This document shows positions 35,101-50,439 of a stretch of DNA of 64,000 nucleotides, piece by piece. This stretch comes from Sabellastarte sp. h YS-2021 (taxonomy: Eukaryota; Annelida; Polychaeta; Sabellida; Sabellidae). The stretch lies in assembly GCA_964017235.1 (NCBI GenBank), contig OZ024936.1, positions 93,966,537 to 94,030,536 of the forward strand. The letters run 5' to 3'. The notes below the pieces were generated by a model, which did not search any database, was not told the origin of the DNA, and saw only the letters and a program-made list of their open reading frames with translations. Position 1 is the stretch's first letter, and each line of letters begins with the position of its first letter. The position numbers were made by a program, and so were the translations under genes.

Positions 35101-38100
35101 GTGTTTGGGGCTTGGTTATGGAGAATCGGCCAAAATGAGCATTTCCCATTGACTTTAGTTGGGGGATTTCCAGATACATGTATAGCTACCTGATGTCACC
35201 GACGACCAATCTGGCCGTGGTGGCCGACAGGGATTTTTTTGCACAGATACGGAGGGGGTGACCCCACGATCTTATACAATATAACAGGGTATGGGTTAAG
35301 TGGTTTATTTTTTTAGATACACACAAAAGCAACATTCCCCATTAATTTTAGTTGGGACATGTCTGTAGCATGGGTACGTATCTTACACGAGCAAAATTAT
35401 GGTCAGGGAAAAAAGGTCTCGATTTTTCTCCAGAAATAGCAAGGTCAGGCCGCCACAAACTGATACAATATAACAGGATTGGGTGTTTGGGGCTTAGTTA
35501 TGGAGAATCGGCCAAAATGAGCATTTCCCATTGACTTTAGTTGGGGGATTTCCAGATGCATGTATAGCTACCTGATGTCACCGACGACCAATCTGGCCGT
35601 GGTGGCGGACAGGGATTTTTTTGCACAGATACGGAGGGGGTGACCCCACGATCTTATACAATATAACAGGGTATGGGTTAAGTGGTTTATTTTTTGAGAT
35701 ACACACAAAAGCAACATTCCCCATTAATTTTAGTTGGGACATGTCTGTAGCATGTACGTACCTTACACGAGCAAAATTATGGTCGGGGAAAAAAGGTCTC
35801 GATTTTTCTCCAGAAATAGCAAGGTCAGGCCGCCACAAACTGATACAATATAACAGGATTGGGTGTTTGGGGCTTGGTTATGGAGAATCGGCCAAAATGA
35901 GCATTTCCCATTGACTTTAGTTGGGGGATTTCCAGATGCATGTATAGCTACCTGATGTCACCGACGACCAATCTGGCCGTGGTGGCGAACAGGGATTTTT
36001 TTGCACAGATACGGAGGGGGTGACCCCACAATCTTATACAATATAACAGGGTATGGGTTAAGTGGTTTATTTTTTTAGATACACACAAAAGCAACATTCC
36101 CCATTAATTTTAGTTGGGACATGTCTGTAGCATGGGTACGTACCTTACACGAGCAAAATTATGGTTGGGGAAAAAAGGTCTCAATTTTTCTCCAGAAATA
36201 GCAAGGTCAGGCCGCCGCAAACTGATACAATACAACAGGATTGGGTGTTTGGGGCTTGGTTACGGAGAATCGGCCAAAATGAACATTTCCCATTGACTTT
36301 AGTTGGGGGATTTCCAGATGCATGTATAGCTACCTGATGTCACCGACGACCAATCTGGCCGTGGTGGCGGACAGGGATTTTTTTGCACAGATGGGGAGGG
36401 GGTGACCCCACGATCTTATACAATATAACAGGGTATGGGTTAAGTGGTTTATTTTTTGAGATACACACAAAAGCAACATTCCCCATTAATTTTAGTTGGG
36501 ACATGTCTGTAGCATGGGTACGTACCTTACACGAGCAAAATTATGGTTGGGGAAAAAAGGTCTCGATTTTACTCCAGAAAAAGCAAGGTCAGACCGCCAC
36601 AAACTGATACAATAAAACAGGATTGGGTGTTTGGGGCTTGGTTACGGAGAATCGGCCAAAATGAGCATTTCCCATTGACTTTAGTTGGGGGATTTCCAGA
36701 TGCATGTATAGCTACCTGATGTCACCGACGACCAATCTGGCCGTGGTGGCGGACAGGGATTTTTTTGCACAGATACGGAGGGGGTGACCCCACGATCTTA
36801 TACAATATAACAGGGTATGGGTTAAGTGGTTTATTTTTTGAGATACACACAAAAGCAACATTCCCCATTAATTTTAGTTGGGACATGTCTGTAGCATGGG
36901 TACGTACCTTACACGAGCAAAATTATGGTCGGGGAAAAAAGGTCTCGATTTTTCTCCAGAAATAGCAAGGTCAGGCCGCCACAAACTGATACAATATAAC
37001 AGGATTGGGTGTTTGGGGCTTGGTTACGGAGAATCGGCCAAAATGAGCATTTCCCATTGACTTTAGTTGGGTGATTTCCAGATGCATGTATAGCTACCTG
37101 ATGTCACCGACCACCAATCTGGCCGTGGTGGCGGACAGGGATTTTTTTGCACAGATGGGGAGGGGGTGACCCCACGATCTTATACAATATAACAGGGTAT
37201 GGGTTAAGTGGTTTATTTTTTGAGATACACACAAAAGCAACATTCCCCATTAATTTTAGTTGGGACATGTCTGTAGCATGGGTACGTACCTTACACGAGC
37301 AAAATTATGGTCGGGGAAAAAAGGTCTCGATTTTTCTCCAGAAATAGCAAGGTCAGGCCGCCACAAACTGATACAATATAACAGGATTGGGTGTTTGGGG
37401 CTTGGTTACGGAGAATCGGCCAAAATGAGCATTTCCCATTGACTTTAGTTGGGGGATTTCCAGATGCATGTATAGCTACCTGATGTCACCGACCACCAAT
37501 CTGGCCGTGGTGGCGGACAGGGATTTTTTTGCACAGATGGGGAGGGGGTGACCCCACGATCTTATACAATATAACAGGGTATGGGTTAAGTGGTTTATTT
37601 TTTGAGATACACACAAAAGCAACATTCCCCATTAATTTTAGTTGGGACATGTCTGTAGCATGGGTACGTACCTTACACGAGCAAAATTATGGTCGGGGAA
37701 AAAAGGTCTCGATTTTACTCCAGAAATAGCAAGGTCAGACCGCCACAAACTGATACAATATAACAGGATTGGGTGTTTGGGCCTTGGTTACGGAGAATCG
37801 GCCAAAATGAGCATTTCCCATTGACTTTAGTTGGGGGATTTCCAGATGCATGTATAGCTACCTGATGTCACCGACGACCAATCTGGCCGTGGTGGCGGAC
37901 AGGGATTTTTTTGCACAGATACGGAGGGGGTGACCCCACGATCTTATACAATATAACAGGGTATGGGTTAAGTGGTTTATTTTTTGAGATACACACAAAA
38001 GCAACATTCCCCATTAATTTTAGTTGGGACATGTCTGTAGCATGGGTACGTACCTTACACGAGCAAAATTATGGTCGGGGAAAAAAGGTCTCGATTTTTC

Positions 38101-41100
38101 TCCAGAAATAGCAAGGTCAGGCCGCCACAAACTGATACAATATAACAGGATTGGGTGTTTGGGGCTTGGTTACGGAGAATCGGCCAAAATGAGCATTTCC
38201 CATTGACTTTAGTTGGGGGATTTCCAGATGCATGTATAGCTACCTGATGTCATCGACGACCAATCTGGCCGTGGTGGCGGACAGGGATTTTTTTGCACAG
38301 ATGGGGAGGGGGTGACCCCACGATCTTATACAATATAACAGGGTATGGGTTAAGTGGTTTATTTTTTGAGATACACACAAAAGCAACATTCCCCATTAAT
38401 TTTAGTTGGGACATGTCTGTAGCATGGGTACGTACCTTACACGAGCAAAATTATGGTTGGGGAAAAAAGGTCTCGATTTTACTCCAGAAAAAGCAAGGTC
38501 AGACCGCCACAAACTGATACAATAAAACAGGATTGGGTGTTTGGGGCTTGGTTACGGAGAATCGGCCAAAATGAGCATTTCCCATTGACTTTAGTTGGGG
38601 GATTTCCAGATGCATGTATAGCTACCTGATGTCACCGACGACCAATCTGGCCGTGGTGGCGGACAGGGATTTTTTTGCACAGATACGGAGGGGGTGACCC
38701 CACGATCTTATACAATATAACAGGGTATGGGTTAAGTGGTTTATTTTTTGAGATACACACAAAAGCAACATTCCCCATTAATTTTAGTTGGGACATGTCT
38801 GTAGCATGGGTACGTACCTTACACGAGCAAAATTATGGTCGGGGAAAAAAGGTCTCGATTTTTCTCCAGAAATAGCAAGGTCAGGCCGCCACAAACTGAT
38901 ACAATATAACAGGATTGGGTGTTTGGGGCTTGGTTACGGAGAATCGGCCAAAATGAGCATTTCCCATTGACTTTAGTTGGGGGATTTCCAGATGCATGTA
39001 TAGCTACCTGATGTCATCGACGACCAATCTGGCCGTGGTGGCGGACAGGGATTTTTTTGCACAGATATGGAGGGGGTGACCCCACGATCTTATACAATAT
39101 AACAGGGTATGGGTTAAGTGGTTTATTTTTTGAGATACACACAAATGCAACATTCCCCATTAATTTTAGTTGGGACATGTCTGTAGCATGGGTACGTACC
39201 TTACACGAGCAAAATTATGGTCGGGGGAAAAAAGGTCTCGATTTTTCTCCAGAAATAGCAAGGTCAGGCCGCCGCAAACTGATACAATATAACAGGATTG
39301 GGTGTTTGGGGCTTGGTTACGGAGAATCGGCCAAAATGAGCATTTCCCATTGACTTTAGTTGGGGGATTTCCAGATGCATGTATAGCTACCTGATGTCAC
39401 CGACGACCAATCTGGCCGTGGTGGCGGACAGGGATTTTTTTGCACAGATACGGAGGGGGTGACCCCACGATCTTATACAATATAACAGGGTATGAGTTAA
39501 GTGGTTTATTTTTTGAGATACACACAAACGCAACATTCCCCATTAATTTTAGTTGGGACATGTCTGTAGCATGGGTACGTACCTTACACGAGCAAAATTA
39601 TGGTCGGGGAAAAAAGGTCTCAATTTTTCTCCAGAAATAGCAAGGTCAGGCCGCCACAAACTGATACAATATAACAGGATTGGGTGTTTGGGGCTTGGTT
39701 ACGGAGAATCGGCCAAAATGAGCATTTCCCATTGACTTTAGTTGGGGGATTTCCAGATGCATGTATAGCTACCTGATGTCATCGACGACCAATCTGGCCG
39801 TGGTGGCGGACAGGGATTTTTTTGCACAGATACGCAGGGGGTGACCCCACGATCTTATACAATATAACAGGGTATGAGTTAAGTGGTTTATTTTTTGAGA
39901 TACACACAAACGCAACATTCCCCATTAATTTTAGTTGGGACATGTCTGTAGCATGGGTACGTACCTTACACGAGCAAAATTATGGTCGGGGAAAAAAGGT
40001 CTCAATTTTTCTCCAGAAAAAGCAAGGTCAGACCGCCACAAACTGATACAATAAAACAGGATTGGGTGTTTGGGGCTTGGTTACGGAGAATCGGCCAAAA
40101 TGAGCATTTCCCATTGACTTTAGTTGGGGGATTTCCAGATGCATGTATAGCTACCTGATGTCACCGACGACCAATCTGGCCGTGGTGGCGGACAGGGATT
40201 TTTTTGCACAGATACGGAGGGGGTGACCCCACGATCTTATACAATATAACAGGGTATGGGTTAAGTGGTTTATTTTTTGAGATACACACAAAAGCAACAT
40301 TCCCCATTAATTTAGTTGGGACATGTCTGTAGCATGGGTACGTACCTTACACGAGCAAAATTATGGTCGGGGAAAAAAGGTCTCGATTTTTCTCCAGAAA
40401 TAGCAAGGTCAGGCCGCCACAAACTGATACAATATAACAGGATTGGGTGTTTGGGGCTTGGTTACGGAGAATCGGCCAAAATGAGCATTTCCCATTGACT
40501 TTAGTTGGGGGATTTCCAGATGCATGTATAGCTACCTGATGTCATCGACGACCAATCTGGCCGTGGTGGCGGACAGGGATTTTTTTGCACAGATATGGAG
40601 GGGGTGACCCCACGATCTTATACAATATAACAGGGTATGAGTTAAGTGGTTTATTTTTTGAGATACACACAAATGCAACATTCCCCATTAATTTTAGTTG
40701 GGACATGTCTGTAGCATGGGTACGTACCTTACACGAGCAAAATTATGGTCGGGGAAAAAAGGTCTCAATTTTTCTCCAGAAATAGCAAGGTCAGGCCGCC
40801 GCAAACTGATACAATATAACAGGATTGGGTGTTTGGGGCTTGGTTACGGAGAATCGGCCAAAATGAGCATTTCCCATTGACTTTAGTTGGGGGATTTCCA
40901 AATGCATGTATAGCTACCTGATGTCACCGACGACCAATCTGGCCGTGGTGGCGGACAGGGATTTTTTTGCACAGATACGGAGGGGGTGACCCCACGATCT
41001 TATACAATATAACAGGGTATGAGTTAAGCGGTTTATTTTTTGAGATACACACAAACGCAACATTCCCCATTAATTTTAGTTGGGACATGTCTGTAGCATG

Positions 41101-41730
41101 GGTACGTACCTTACACGAGCAAAATTATGGTCGGGGAAAAAAGGTCTCAATTTTTCTCCAGAAATAGCAAGGTCACGCCGCCACAAACTGATACAATATA
41201 ACAGGATTGGGTGTTTGGGGCTTGGTTATGGAGAATCGGCCAAAATGAGCATTTCCCATTGACTTTAGTTGGGGGATTTCCAGATGCATGTATAGCTACC
41301 TGATGTCATCGACGACCAATCTGGCCGTGGTGGCGGACAGGGATTTTTTTGCACAGATACGGAGGGGGTAACCCCACGATCTTATACAATATAACAGGGT
41401 ATGAGTTAAGTGGTTTATTTTTTGAGATACACACAAACGCAACATTCCCCATTAATTTTAGTTGGGACATGTCTGTAGCATGGGTACGTACCTTACACGA
41501 GCAAAATTATGGTCGGGGAAAAAAGGTCTCGATTTTTCTCCAGAAATAGCAAGGTCAGGCCGCCACAAACTGATACAATATAACAGGATGGGGTGTTTGG
41601 GGCTTGGTTACGGAGAATCGGCCAAAATGAGCATTTCCCATTGACTTTAGTTAGGGGATTTCCAGATGCATGTATAGCTACCTGATGTCACCGACGACCA
41701 ATCTGGCCGTGGTGGCGGACAGGGATTTTT

Positions 41731-43258
41731 TTGCACAGATGGGGAGGGGGTGACCCCACGATCTTATACAATATAACAGGGTATGGGTTAAGTGGTTTAT
41801 TTTTTTAGATACACACAAAAGCAACATTCCCCATTAATTTTAGTTGGGACATGTCTGTAGCATGGGTACGTACCTTACACGAGCAAAATTATGGTCGGTG
41901 AAAAAAGGTCTCGACTTTTCTCCAGAAATAGCAAGGTCAGGCCGCCACAAACTGATACAATATAACAGGATTGGGTGTTTGGGGCTTGGTTACGGAGAAT
42001 CGGCCAAAATGAGCATTTCCCATTGACTTTAGTTGGGGGATTTCCAGATGCATGTATAGCTACCTGATGTCATCGACGACCAATCTGGCCGTGGTGGCGG
42101 ACAGGGATTTTTTTGCACAGATACGGAGGGGGTGACCCCACAATCTTATACAATATAACAGGGTATGGGTTAAGTGGTTTATTTTTTGAGATACACACAA
42201 AAGCAACATTCCCCATTAATTTTAGTTGGGACATGTCTGTAGCATGGGTACGTACCTTACACGAGCAAAATTATGGTCGGGGAAAAAAGGTCTCGATTTT
42301 TCTCCAGAAATAGCAAGGTCAGGCCGCCACAAACTGATACAATATAACAGGATGGGGTGTTTGGGGCTTGGTTACGGAGAATCGGCCAAAATGAGCATTT
42401 CCCATTGACTTTAGTTGGGGGATTTCCAGATGCATGTATAGCTACCTGATGTCACCGACGACCAATCTGGCCGTGGTGGCGGACAGGGATTTTTTTGCAC
42501 AGATGGGGAGGGGGTGACCCCACGATCTTATACAATATAACAGGGTATGGGTTAAGTGGTTTATTTTTTTAGATACACACAAAAGCAACATTCCCCATTA
42601 ATTTTAGTTGGGACATGTCTGTAGCATGGGTACGTACCTTACACGAGCAAAATTATGGTCGGTGAAAAAAGGTCTCGACTTTTCTCCAGAAATAGCAAGG
42701 TCAGGCCGCCACAAACTGATACAATATAACAGGATTGGGTGTTTGGGGCTTGGTTACGGAGAATCGGCCAAAATGAGCATTTCCCATTGACTTTAGTTGG
42801 GGGATTTCCAGATGCATGTATAGCTACCTGATGTCATCGACGACCAATCTGGCCGTGGTGGCGGACAGGGATTTTTTTGCACAGATACGGAGGGGGTGAC
42901 CCCACGATCTTATACAATATAACAGGGTATGGGTTAAGTGGTTTATTTTTTGAGATACACACAAAAGCAACATTCCCCATTAATTTTAGTTGGGACATGT
43001 CTGTAGCATGGGTACGTACCTTACACGAGCAAAATTATGGTCGGGGAAAAAAGGTCTCGATTTTTCTCCAGAAATAGCAAGGTCAGGCCGCCACAAACTG
43101 ATACAATATAACAGGATGGGGTGTTTGGGGCTTGGTTACGGAGAATCGGCCAAAATGAGCATTTCCCATTGACTTTAGTTGGGGGATTTCCAGATGCATG
43201 TATAGCTACCTGATGTCACCGACGACCAATCTGGCCGTGGTGGCGGACAGGGATTTTT
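41731..43258. repeat. Two-monomer (764-bp) higher-order repeat
   Basis: Two monomer types alternate: one with 'agatgggg', 'ttttttagat', 'ggtgaaaaaagg' and 'cgacttttc' (from 41731 and 42495), and one with 'agatacgg' and 'aggatgggg' (from 42113 and 42877). The pattern becomes irregular after 43259 but uses the same types to about 45 kb. Confidence 0.7.
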
Positions 43259-44260
43259 TTGCACAGATGGGGAGGGGGTGACCCCACGATCTTATACAAT
43301 ATAACAGGGTATGGGTTAAGTGGTTTATTTTTTTAGATACACACAAAAGCAACATTCCCCATTAATTTTAGTTGGGACATGTCTGTAGCATGGGTACGTA
43401 CCTTACACGAGCAAAATTATGGTCGGGGAAAAAAGGTCTCGATTTTTCTCCAGAAATAGCAAGGTCAGGCCGCCACAAACTGATACAATATAACAGGATG
43501 GGGTGTTTGGGGCTTGGTTACGGAGAATCGGCCAAAATGAGCATTTCCCATTGACTTTAGTTGGGGGATTTCCAGATGCATGTATAGCTACCTGATGTCA
43601 CCGACGACCAATCTGGCCGTGGTGGCGGACAGGGATTTTTTTGCACAGATGGGGAGGGGGTGACCCCACGATCTTATACAATATAACAGGGTATGGGTTA
43701 AGTGGTTTATTTTTTTAGATACACACAAAAGCAACATTCCCCATTAATTTTAGTTGGGACATGTCTGTAGCATGGGTACGTACCTTACACGAGCAAAATT
43801 ATGGTCGGTGAAAAAAGGTCTCGACTTTTCTCCAGAAATAGCAAGGTCAGGCCGCCACAAACTGATACAATATAACAGGATTGGGTGTTTGGGGCTTGGT
43901 TACGGAGAATCGGCCAAAATGAGCATTTCCCATTGACTTTAGTTGGGGGATTTCCAGATGCATGTATAGCTACCTGATGTCATCGACGACCAATCTGGCC
44001 GTGGTGGCGGACAGGGATTTTTTTGCACAGATACGGAGGGGGTGACCCCACGATCTTATACAATATAACAGGGTATGGGTTAAGTGGTTTATTTTTTGAG
44101 ATACACACAAAAGCAACATTCCCCATTAATTTTAGTTGGGACATGTCTGTAGCATGGGTACGTACCTTACACGAGCAAAATTATGGTCGGGGAAAAAAGG
44201 TCTCGATTTTTCTCCAGAAATAGCAAGGTCAGGCCGCCACAAACTGATACAATATAACAG

Positions 44261-47200
44261 GATGGGGTGTTTGGGGCTTGGTTACGGAGAATCGGCCAAA
44301 ATGAGCATTTCCCATTGACTTTAGTTGGGGGATTTCCAGATGCATGTATAGCTACCTGATGTCACCGACGACCAATCTGGCCGTGGTGGCGGACAGGGAT
44401 TTTTTTGCACAGATGGGGAGGGGGTGACCCCACGATCTTATACAATATAACAGGGTATGGGTTAAGTGGTTTATTTTTTTAGATACACACAAAAGCAACA
44501 TTCCCCATTAATTTTAGTTGGGACATGTCTGTAGCATGGGTACGTACCTTACACGAGCAAAATTATGGTCGGGGAAAAAAAGTCTCGACTTTTCTCCAGA
44601 AATAGCAAGGTCAGGCCGCCACAAACTGATACAATATAACAGGATTGGGTGTTTGGGGCTTGGTTACGGAGAATCGGCCAAAATGAGCATTTCCCATTGA
44701 CTTTAGTTGGGGGATTTCCAGATGCATGTATAGCTACCTGATGTCATCGACGACCAATCTGGCCGTGGTGGCGGACAGGGATTTTTTTGCACAGATACGG
44801 AGGGGGTGACCCCACGATCTTATACAATATAACAGGGTATGGGTTAAGTGGTTTATTTTTTGAGATACACACAAAAGCAACATTCCCCATTAATTTTAGT
44901 TGGGACATGTCTGTAGCATGGGTACGTACCTTACACGAGCAAAATTATGGTCGGGGAAAAAAGGTGTCGATTTTTCTCCAGAAAGAGCAAGGTCAGGCCG
45001 CCACAAACTGATACAATATAACAGGATGGGGTGTTTGGGGCTTGGTTACGGAGAATCGGCCAAAATGAGCATTTCCCATTGACTTTAGTTAGGGGATTTC
45101 CAGATGCATGTATAGCTACCTGATGTCACCGACGACCAATCTGGCCGTGGTGGCGGACAGGGATTTTTTTGCACAGATGGGGAGGGGGTGACCCCACGAT
45201 CTTATACAATATAACAGGGTATGGGTTAAGTGGTTTATTTTTTGAGATACACACAAAAGCAACATTACCCATTAATTTTAGTTGGGACATGTCTGTAGCA
45301 TGGGTACGTACCTTACACGAGCAAAATTATGGTCGGGGAAAAAAGGTCTCGATTTTTCTCCAGAAATAGCAAGGTCAGGCCGCCACAAACTGATACAATA
45401 TAACAGGATTGGGTGTTTGGGGCTTGGTTACGGAGAATCGGCCAAAATGAACATTTCCCATTGACATTAGTTGGGGGATTTCCAGATGCATGTATAGCTA
45501 CCTGATGTCACCGACGACCAATCTGGCCGTGGTGGCGGACAGGGATTTTTTTGCACAGATACGGAGGGGGTGACCCCACGATCTTATACAATATAACAGG
45601 GTATGGGTTAAGTGGTTTATTTTTTGAGATACACACAAAAGCAACATTCCCCATTAATTTTAGTTGCGACATGTCTGTAGCATGGGTACGTACCTTACAC
45701 GAGCAAAATTATGGTTGGGGGAAAAAAGTCTCGATTTTTCTCCAGAAATAGCAAGGTCAGGCCGCCACAAACTGATACAATATAACAGGATTGGGTGTTT
45801 GGGGCTTGGTCACGGAGAATCGGCCAAAATGAGCATTTCCCATTGACTTTAGTTGGGGGATTTCCAGATGCATGTATAGCTACCTGATGTCATCGACGAC
45901 CAATCTGGCCGTGGTGGCGGACAGGGATTTTTTTGCACAGATACGGAGGCGGTAACCCCACGATCTTATACAATATAACAGGGTATGGGTTAAGTGGTTT
46001 ATTTTTTGAGATACACACAAAAGCAACATTCCCCATTAATTTTAGTTGGGACATGTCTGTAGCATGGGTACGTACCTTACACGAGCAAAATTATGGTCGG
46101 GGAAAAAAGGTCTCGATTTTTCTCCAGAAATAGCAAGATCAGGCCGCCACAAACTGATACAATATAACAGGATTGGGTGTTTGGGGCTTGGTTACGGAGA
46201 ATCGGCCAAACGAGCATTTCCCATTGACTTTAGTTAGGGGATTTCCAGATGCATGTATAGCTACCTGATGTCACCGACGACCAATCTGGCCGTGGTGGCG
46301 GACAGGGATTTTTTTGCACAGATGGTGAGGGGGTGACCCCACGATCTTATACAATATAACAGGGTATGGGTTAAGTGGTTTATTTTTTTAGATACACACA
46401 AAAGCAACATTCCCCATTAATTTTAGTTGGGACATGTCTGTAGCATGGGTACGTACCTTACACGAGCAAAATTATGGTCGGTGAAAAAAGGTCTCGACTT
46501 TTCTCCAGAAATAGCAAGGTCAGGCCGCCACAAACTGATACAATATAACAGGATTGGGTGTTTGGGGCTTGGTTACGGAGAATCGGCCAAAATGAGCATT
46601 TCCCATTGACTTTAGTTGGGGGATTTCCAGATGCATGTATAGCTACCTGATGTCATCGACGACCAATCTGGCCGTGGTGGCGGACAGGGATTTTTTTGCA
46701 CAGATACGGAGGGGGTGACCCCACGATCTTATACAATATAACAGGGTATGGGTTAAGTGGTTTATTTTTTGAGATACACACAAAAGCAACATTCCCCATT
46801 AATTTTAGTTGGGACATGTCTGTAGCATGGGTACGTACCTTACACGAGCAAAATTATGGTCGGGGAAAAAAGGTCTCGATTTTTCTCCAGAAATAGCAAG
46901 GTCAGGCCGCCACAAACTGATACAATATAACAGGATGGGGTGTTTGGGGCTTGGTTACGGAGAATCGGCCAAAATGAGCATTTCCCATTGACTTTAGTTA
47001 GGGGATTTCCAGATGCATGTATAGCTACCTGATGTCACCGACGACCAATCTGGCCGTGGTGGCGGACAGGGATTTTTTTGCACAGATGGGGAGGGGGTGA
47101 CCCCACGATCTTATACAATATAACAGGGTATGGGTTAAGTGGTTTATTTTTTGAGATACACACAAAAGCAACATTACCCATTAATTTTAGTTGGGACATG

Positions 47201-50200
47201 TCTGTAGCATGGGTACGTACCTTACACAAGCAAAATTATGGTCGGGGAAAAAAGGTCTCGATTTTTCTCCAGAAATAGCAAGGTCAGGCCGCCACAAACT
47301 GATACAATATAACAGGATTGGGTGTTTGGGGCTTGGTTACGGGAGAATCGGCCAAAATGAACATTTCCCATTGACATTAGTTGGGGGATTTCCAGATGCA
47401 TGTATAGCTACCTGATGTCACCGACGACCAATCTGGCCGTGGTGGCGGACAGGGATGTTTTTGCACAGATACGGAGGGGGTGACCCCACGATCTTATACA
47501 ATATAACAGGGTATGGGTTAAGTGGTTTATTTTTTGAGATACACACAAAAGCAACATTCCCCATTAATTTTAGTTGGGACATGTCTGTAGCATGGGTACG
47601 TACCTTACACGAGCAAAATTATGGTTGGGGAAAAAAGGTCTCGATTTTTCTCCAGAAATAGCAAGGTCAGGCCGCCACAAACTGATACAATATAACAGGA
47701 TTGGGTGTTTGGGGCTTGGTTATGGAGAATCGGCCAAAATGAGCATTTCCCATTGACTTTAGTTGGGGGATTTCCAGATGCATGTATAGCTACCTGATGT
47801 CATCGACGACCAATCTGGCCGTGGTGGCGGACAGGGATTTTTTTGCACAGATACGGAGGGGGTAACCCTACGATCTTATACAATATAACAGGGTATGAGT
47901 TAAGTGGTTTATTTTTTGAGATACACACAAACGCAACATTCCCCATTAATTTTAGTTGGGACATGTCTGTAGCATGGGTACGTACCTTACACGAGCAAAA
48001 TTATGGTCGGGGAAAAAAGGTCTCGATTTTTCTCCAGAAATAGCAAGGTCAGGCCGCCACAAACTGATACAATATAACAGGATGGGGTGTTTGGGGCTTG
48101 GTTACGGAGAATCGGCCAAAATGAGCATTTCCCATTGACTTTAGTTAGGGGATTTCCAGATGCATGTATAGCTACCTGATGTCACCGACGACCAATCTGG
48201 CCGTGGTGGCGGACAGGGATTTTTTTGCACAGATGGGGAGGGGGTGACCCCACGATCTTATACAATATAACAGGGTATGGGTTAAGTGGTTTATTTTTTT
48301 AGATACACACAAAAGCAACATTCCCCATTAATTTTAGTTGGGACATGTCTGTAGCATGGGTACGTACCTTACACGAGCAAAATTATGGTCGGTGAAAAAA
48401 GGTCTCGACTTTTCTCCAGAAATAGCAAGGTCAGGACGCCACAAACTGATACAATATAACAGGATTGGGTGTTTGGGGCTTGGTTACGGAGAATCGGCCA
48501 AAATGAGCATTTCCCATTGACTTTAGTTGGGGGATTTCCAGATGCATGTATAGCTACCTGATGTCATCGACGACCAATCTGGCCGTGGTGGCGGACAGGG
48601 ATTTTTTTTGCACAGATACGGAGGGGGTGACCCCACGATCTTATACAATATAACAGGGTATGGGTTAAGTGGTTTATTTTTTGAGATACACACAAAAGCA
48701 ACATTCCCCATTAATTTTAGTTGGGACATGTCTGTAGCATGCGTACGTACCTTACACGAGCAAAATTATGGTCGGGGAAAAAAGGTCTCGATTTTTCTCC
48801 AGAAATAGCAAGGTCAGGCCGCCACAAACTGATACAATATAACAGGATGGGGTGTTTGGGGCTTGGTTACGGAGAATCGGCCAAAATGAGCATTTCCCAT
48901 TGACTTTAGTTGGGGGATTTCCAGATGCATGTATAGCTACCTGATGTCACCGACGACCAATCTGGCCGTGGTGGCGGACCGGGATTTTTTTGCACAGATG
49001 GGGAGGGGGTGACCCCACGATCTTATACAATATAACAGGGTATGGGTTAAGTGGTTTATTTTTTTAGATACACACAAAAGCAACATTCCCCATTAATTTT
49101 AGTTGGGACATGTCTGTAGCATGGGTACGTACCTTACACGAGCAAAATTATGGTCGGGGAAAAAAGGTCTCGACTTTTCTCCAGAAATAGCAAGGTCAGG
49201 CCGCCACAAACTGATACAATATAACAGGATTGGGTGTTTGGGGCTTGGTTACGGAGAATCGGCCAAAATGAGCATTTCCCATTGACTTTAGTTGGGGGAT
49301 TTCCAGATGCATGTATAGCTACCTGATGTCACCGACGACCAATCTGGCCGTGGTGGCGGACAGGGATTTTTTTGCACAGATGGGGAGGGGGTGACCCCAC
49401 GATCTTATACAATATAACAGGGTATGGGTTAAGTGGTTTATTTTTTTAGATACACACAAAAGCAACATTCCCCATTAATTTTAGTTGGGACATGTCTGTA
49501 GCATGGGTACGTACCTTACACGAGCAAAATTATGGTCGGGGAAAAAAAGTCTCGACTTTTCTCCAGAAATAGCAAGGTCAGGCCGCCACAAACTGATACA
49601 ATATAACAGGATTGGGTGTTTGGGGCTTGGTTACGGAGAATCGGCCAAAATGAGCATTTCCCATTGACTTTAGTTGGGGGATTTCCAGATGCATGTATAG
49701 CTACCTGATGTCATCGACGACCAATCTGGCCGTGGTGGCGGACAGGGATTTTTTTGCACAGATACGGAGGGGGTGACCCCACGATCTTATACAATATAAC
49801 AGGGTATGGGTTAAGTGGTTTATTTTTTGAGATACACACAAAAGCAACATTACCCATTAATTTTAGTTGGGACATGTCTGTAGCATGGGTACGTACCTTA
49901 CACGAGCAAAATTATGGTCGGGGAAAAAAGGTCTCGATTTTTCTCCAGAAATAGCAAGGTCAGGCCGCCACAAACTGATACAATATAACAGGATTGGGTG
50001 TTTGGGGCTTGGTTACGGAGAATCGGCCAAAATGAACATTTCCCATTGACATTAGTTGGGGGATTTCCAGATGCATGTATAGCTACCTGATGTCACCGAC
50101 GACCAATCTGGCCGTGGTGGCGGACAGGGATTTTTTTGCACAGATACGGAGGGGGTGACCCCACGATCTTATACAATATAACAGGGTATGGGTTAAGTGG

Positions 50201-50439
50201 TTTATTTTTTGAGATACACACAAAAGCAACATTCCCCATTAATTTTAGTTGGGACATGTCTGTAGCATGGGTACGTACCTTACACGAGCAAAATTATGGT
50301 CGGGGAAAAAAGGTCTCGATTTTTCTCCAGAAATAGCAAGGTCAGGCCGCCACAAACTGATACAATATAACGGGATGGGGTGTTTGGGGCTTGGTTACGG
50401 AGAATCGGCCAAAATGAGCATTTCCCATTGACTTTAGTT
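44261..50439. repeat. 16-monomer higher-order repeat, copy 1
   Basis: Matches 50374-56552 at a constant offset of 6,113 bp. The offset equals 16 x 382 + 1, explained by one -1 and two +1 indels present in both copies. Many private variants are shared, including 'gttgcgac' (45664), 'ggaggcggtaacc' (45946), 'agatggtgag' (46320), 'caggacgcc' (48432) and 'ggaccggg' (48977). I noticed a single difference, C at 46885 against T at 52998. The flanking bases differ at 44260/50373 and 50440/56553, so the homology ends there. Confidence 0.93.
47078..48224. repeat. Three-monomer module, recurring four times
   Basis: An ordered trio: an 'agatgggg' copy with 'gacattag', an 'agatacgg' copy with 'ggttggggaa', and a 'ggtaaccc' copy with 'gtatgagtt' and 'acaaacgc'. 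It recurs at about 53191, 59687 and 60833. The last two are adjacent (1,146-bp offset) and so form a local three-unit tandem repeat. Confidence 0.75.

Larger units (their letters stand above)
29156..35998. repeat. Satellite segment paralogous to the array left of the element (about 17.4-23.5 kb)
   Basis: Rare markers occur in the same order on both sides. Left: 3-bp deletions at 17711 and 19618, 'acacaagc' copies from 20582, and a copy with 'ttttttagat' and 'cttagttatgg' (about 22412 and 22600). Right: deletions at 29458 and 32130, 'acacaagc' copies from 31950, and the same doubly marked copy at about 35310 and 35495. After removing the element, the offset is 16 monomers at the first marker, 18 at the second and 19 at the last. 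This is a tandem duplication with later monomer gains. Only one copy carries the retrotransposon. Confidence 0.75.
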
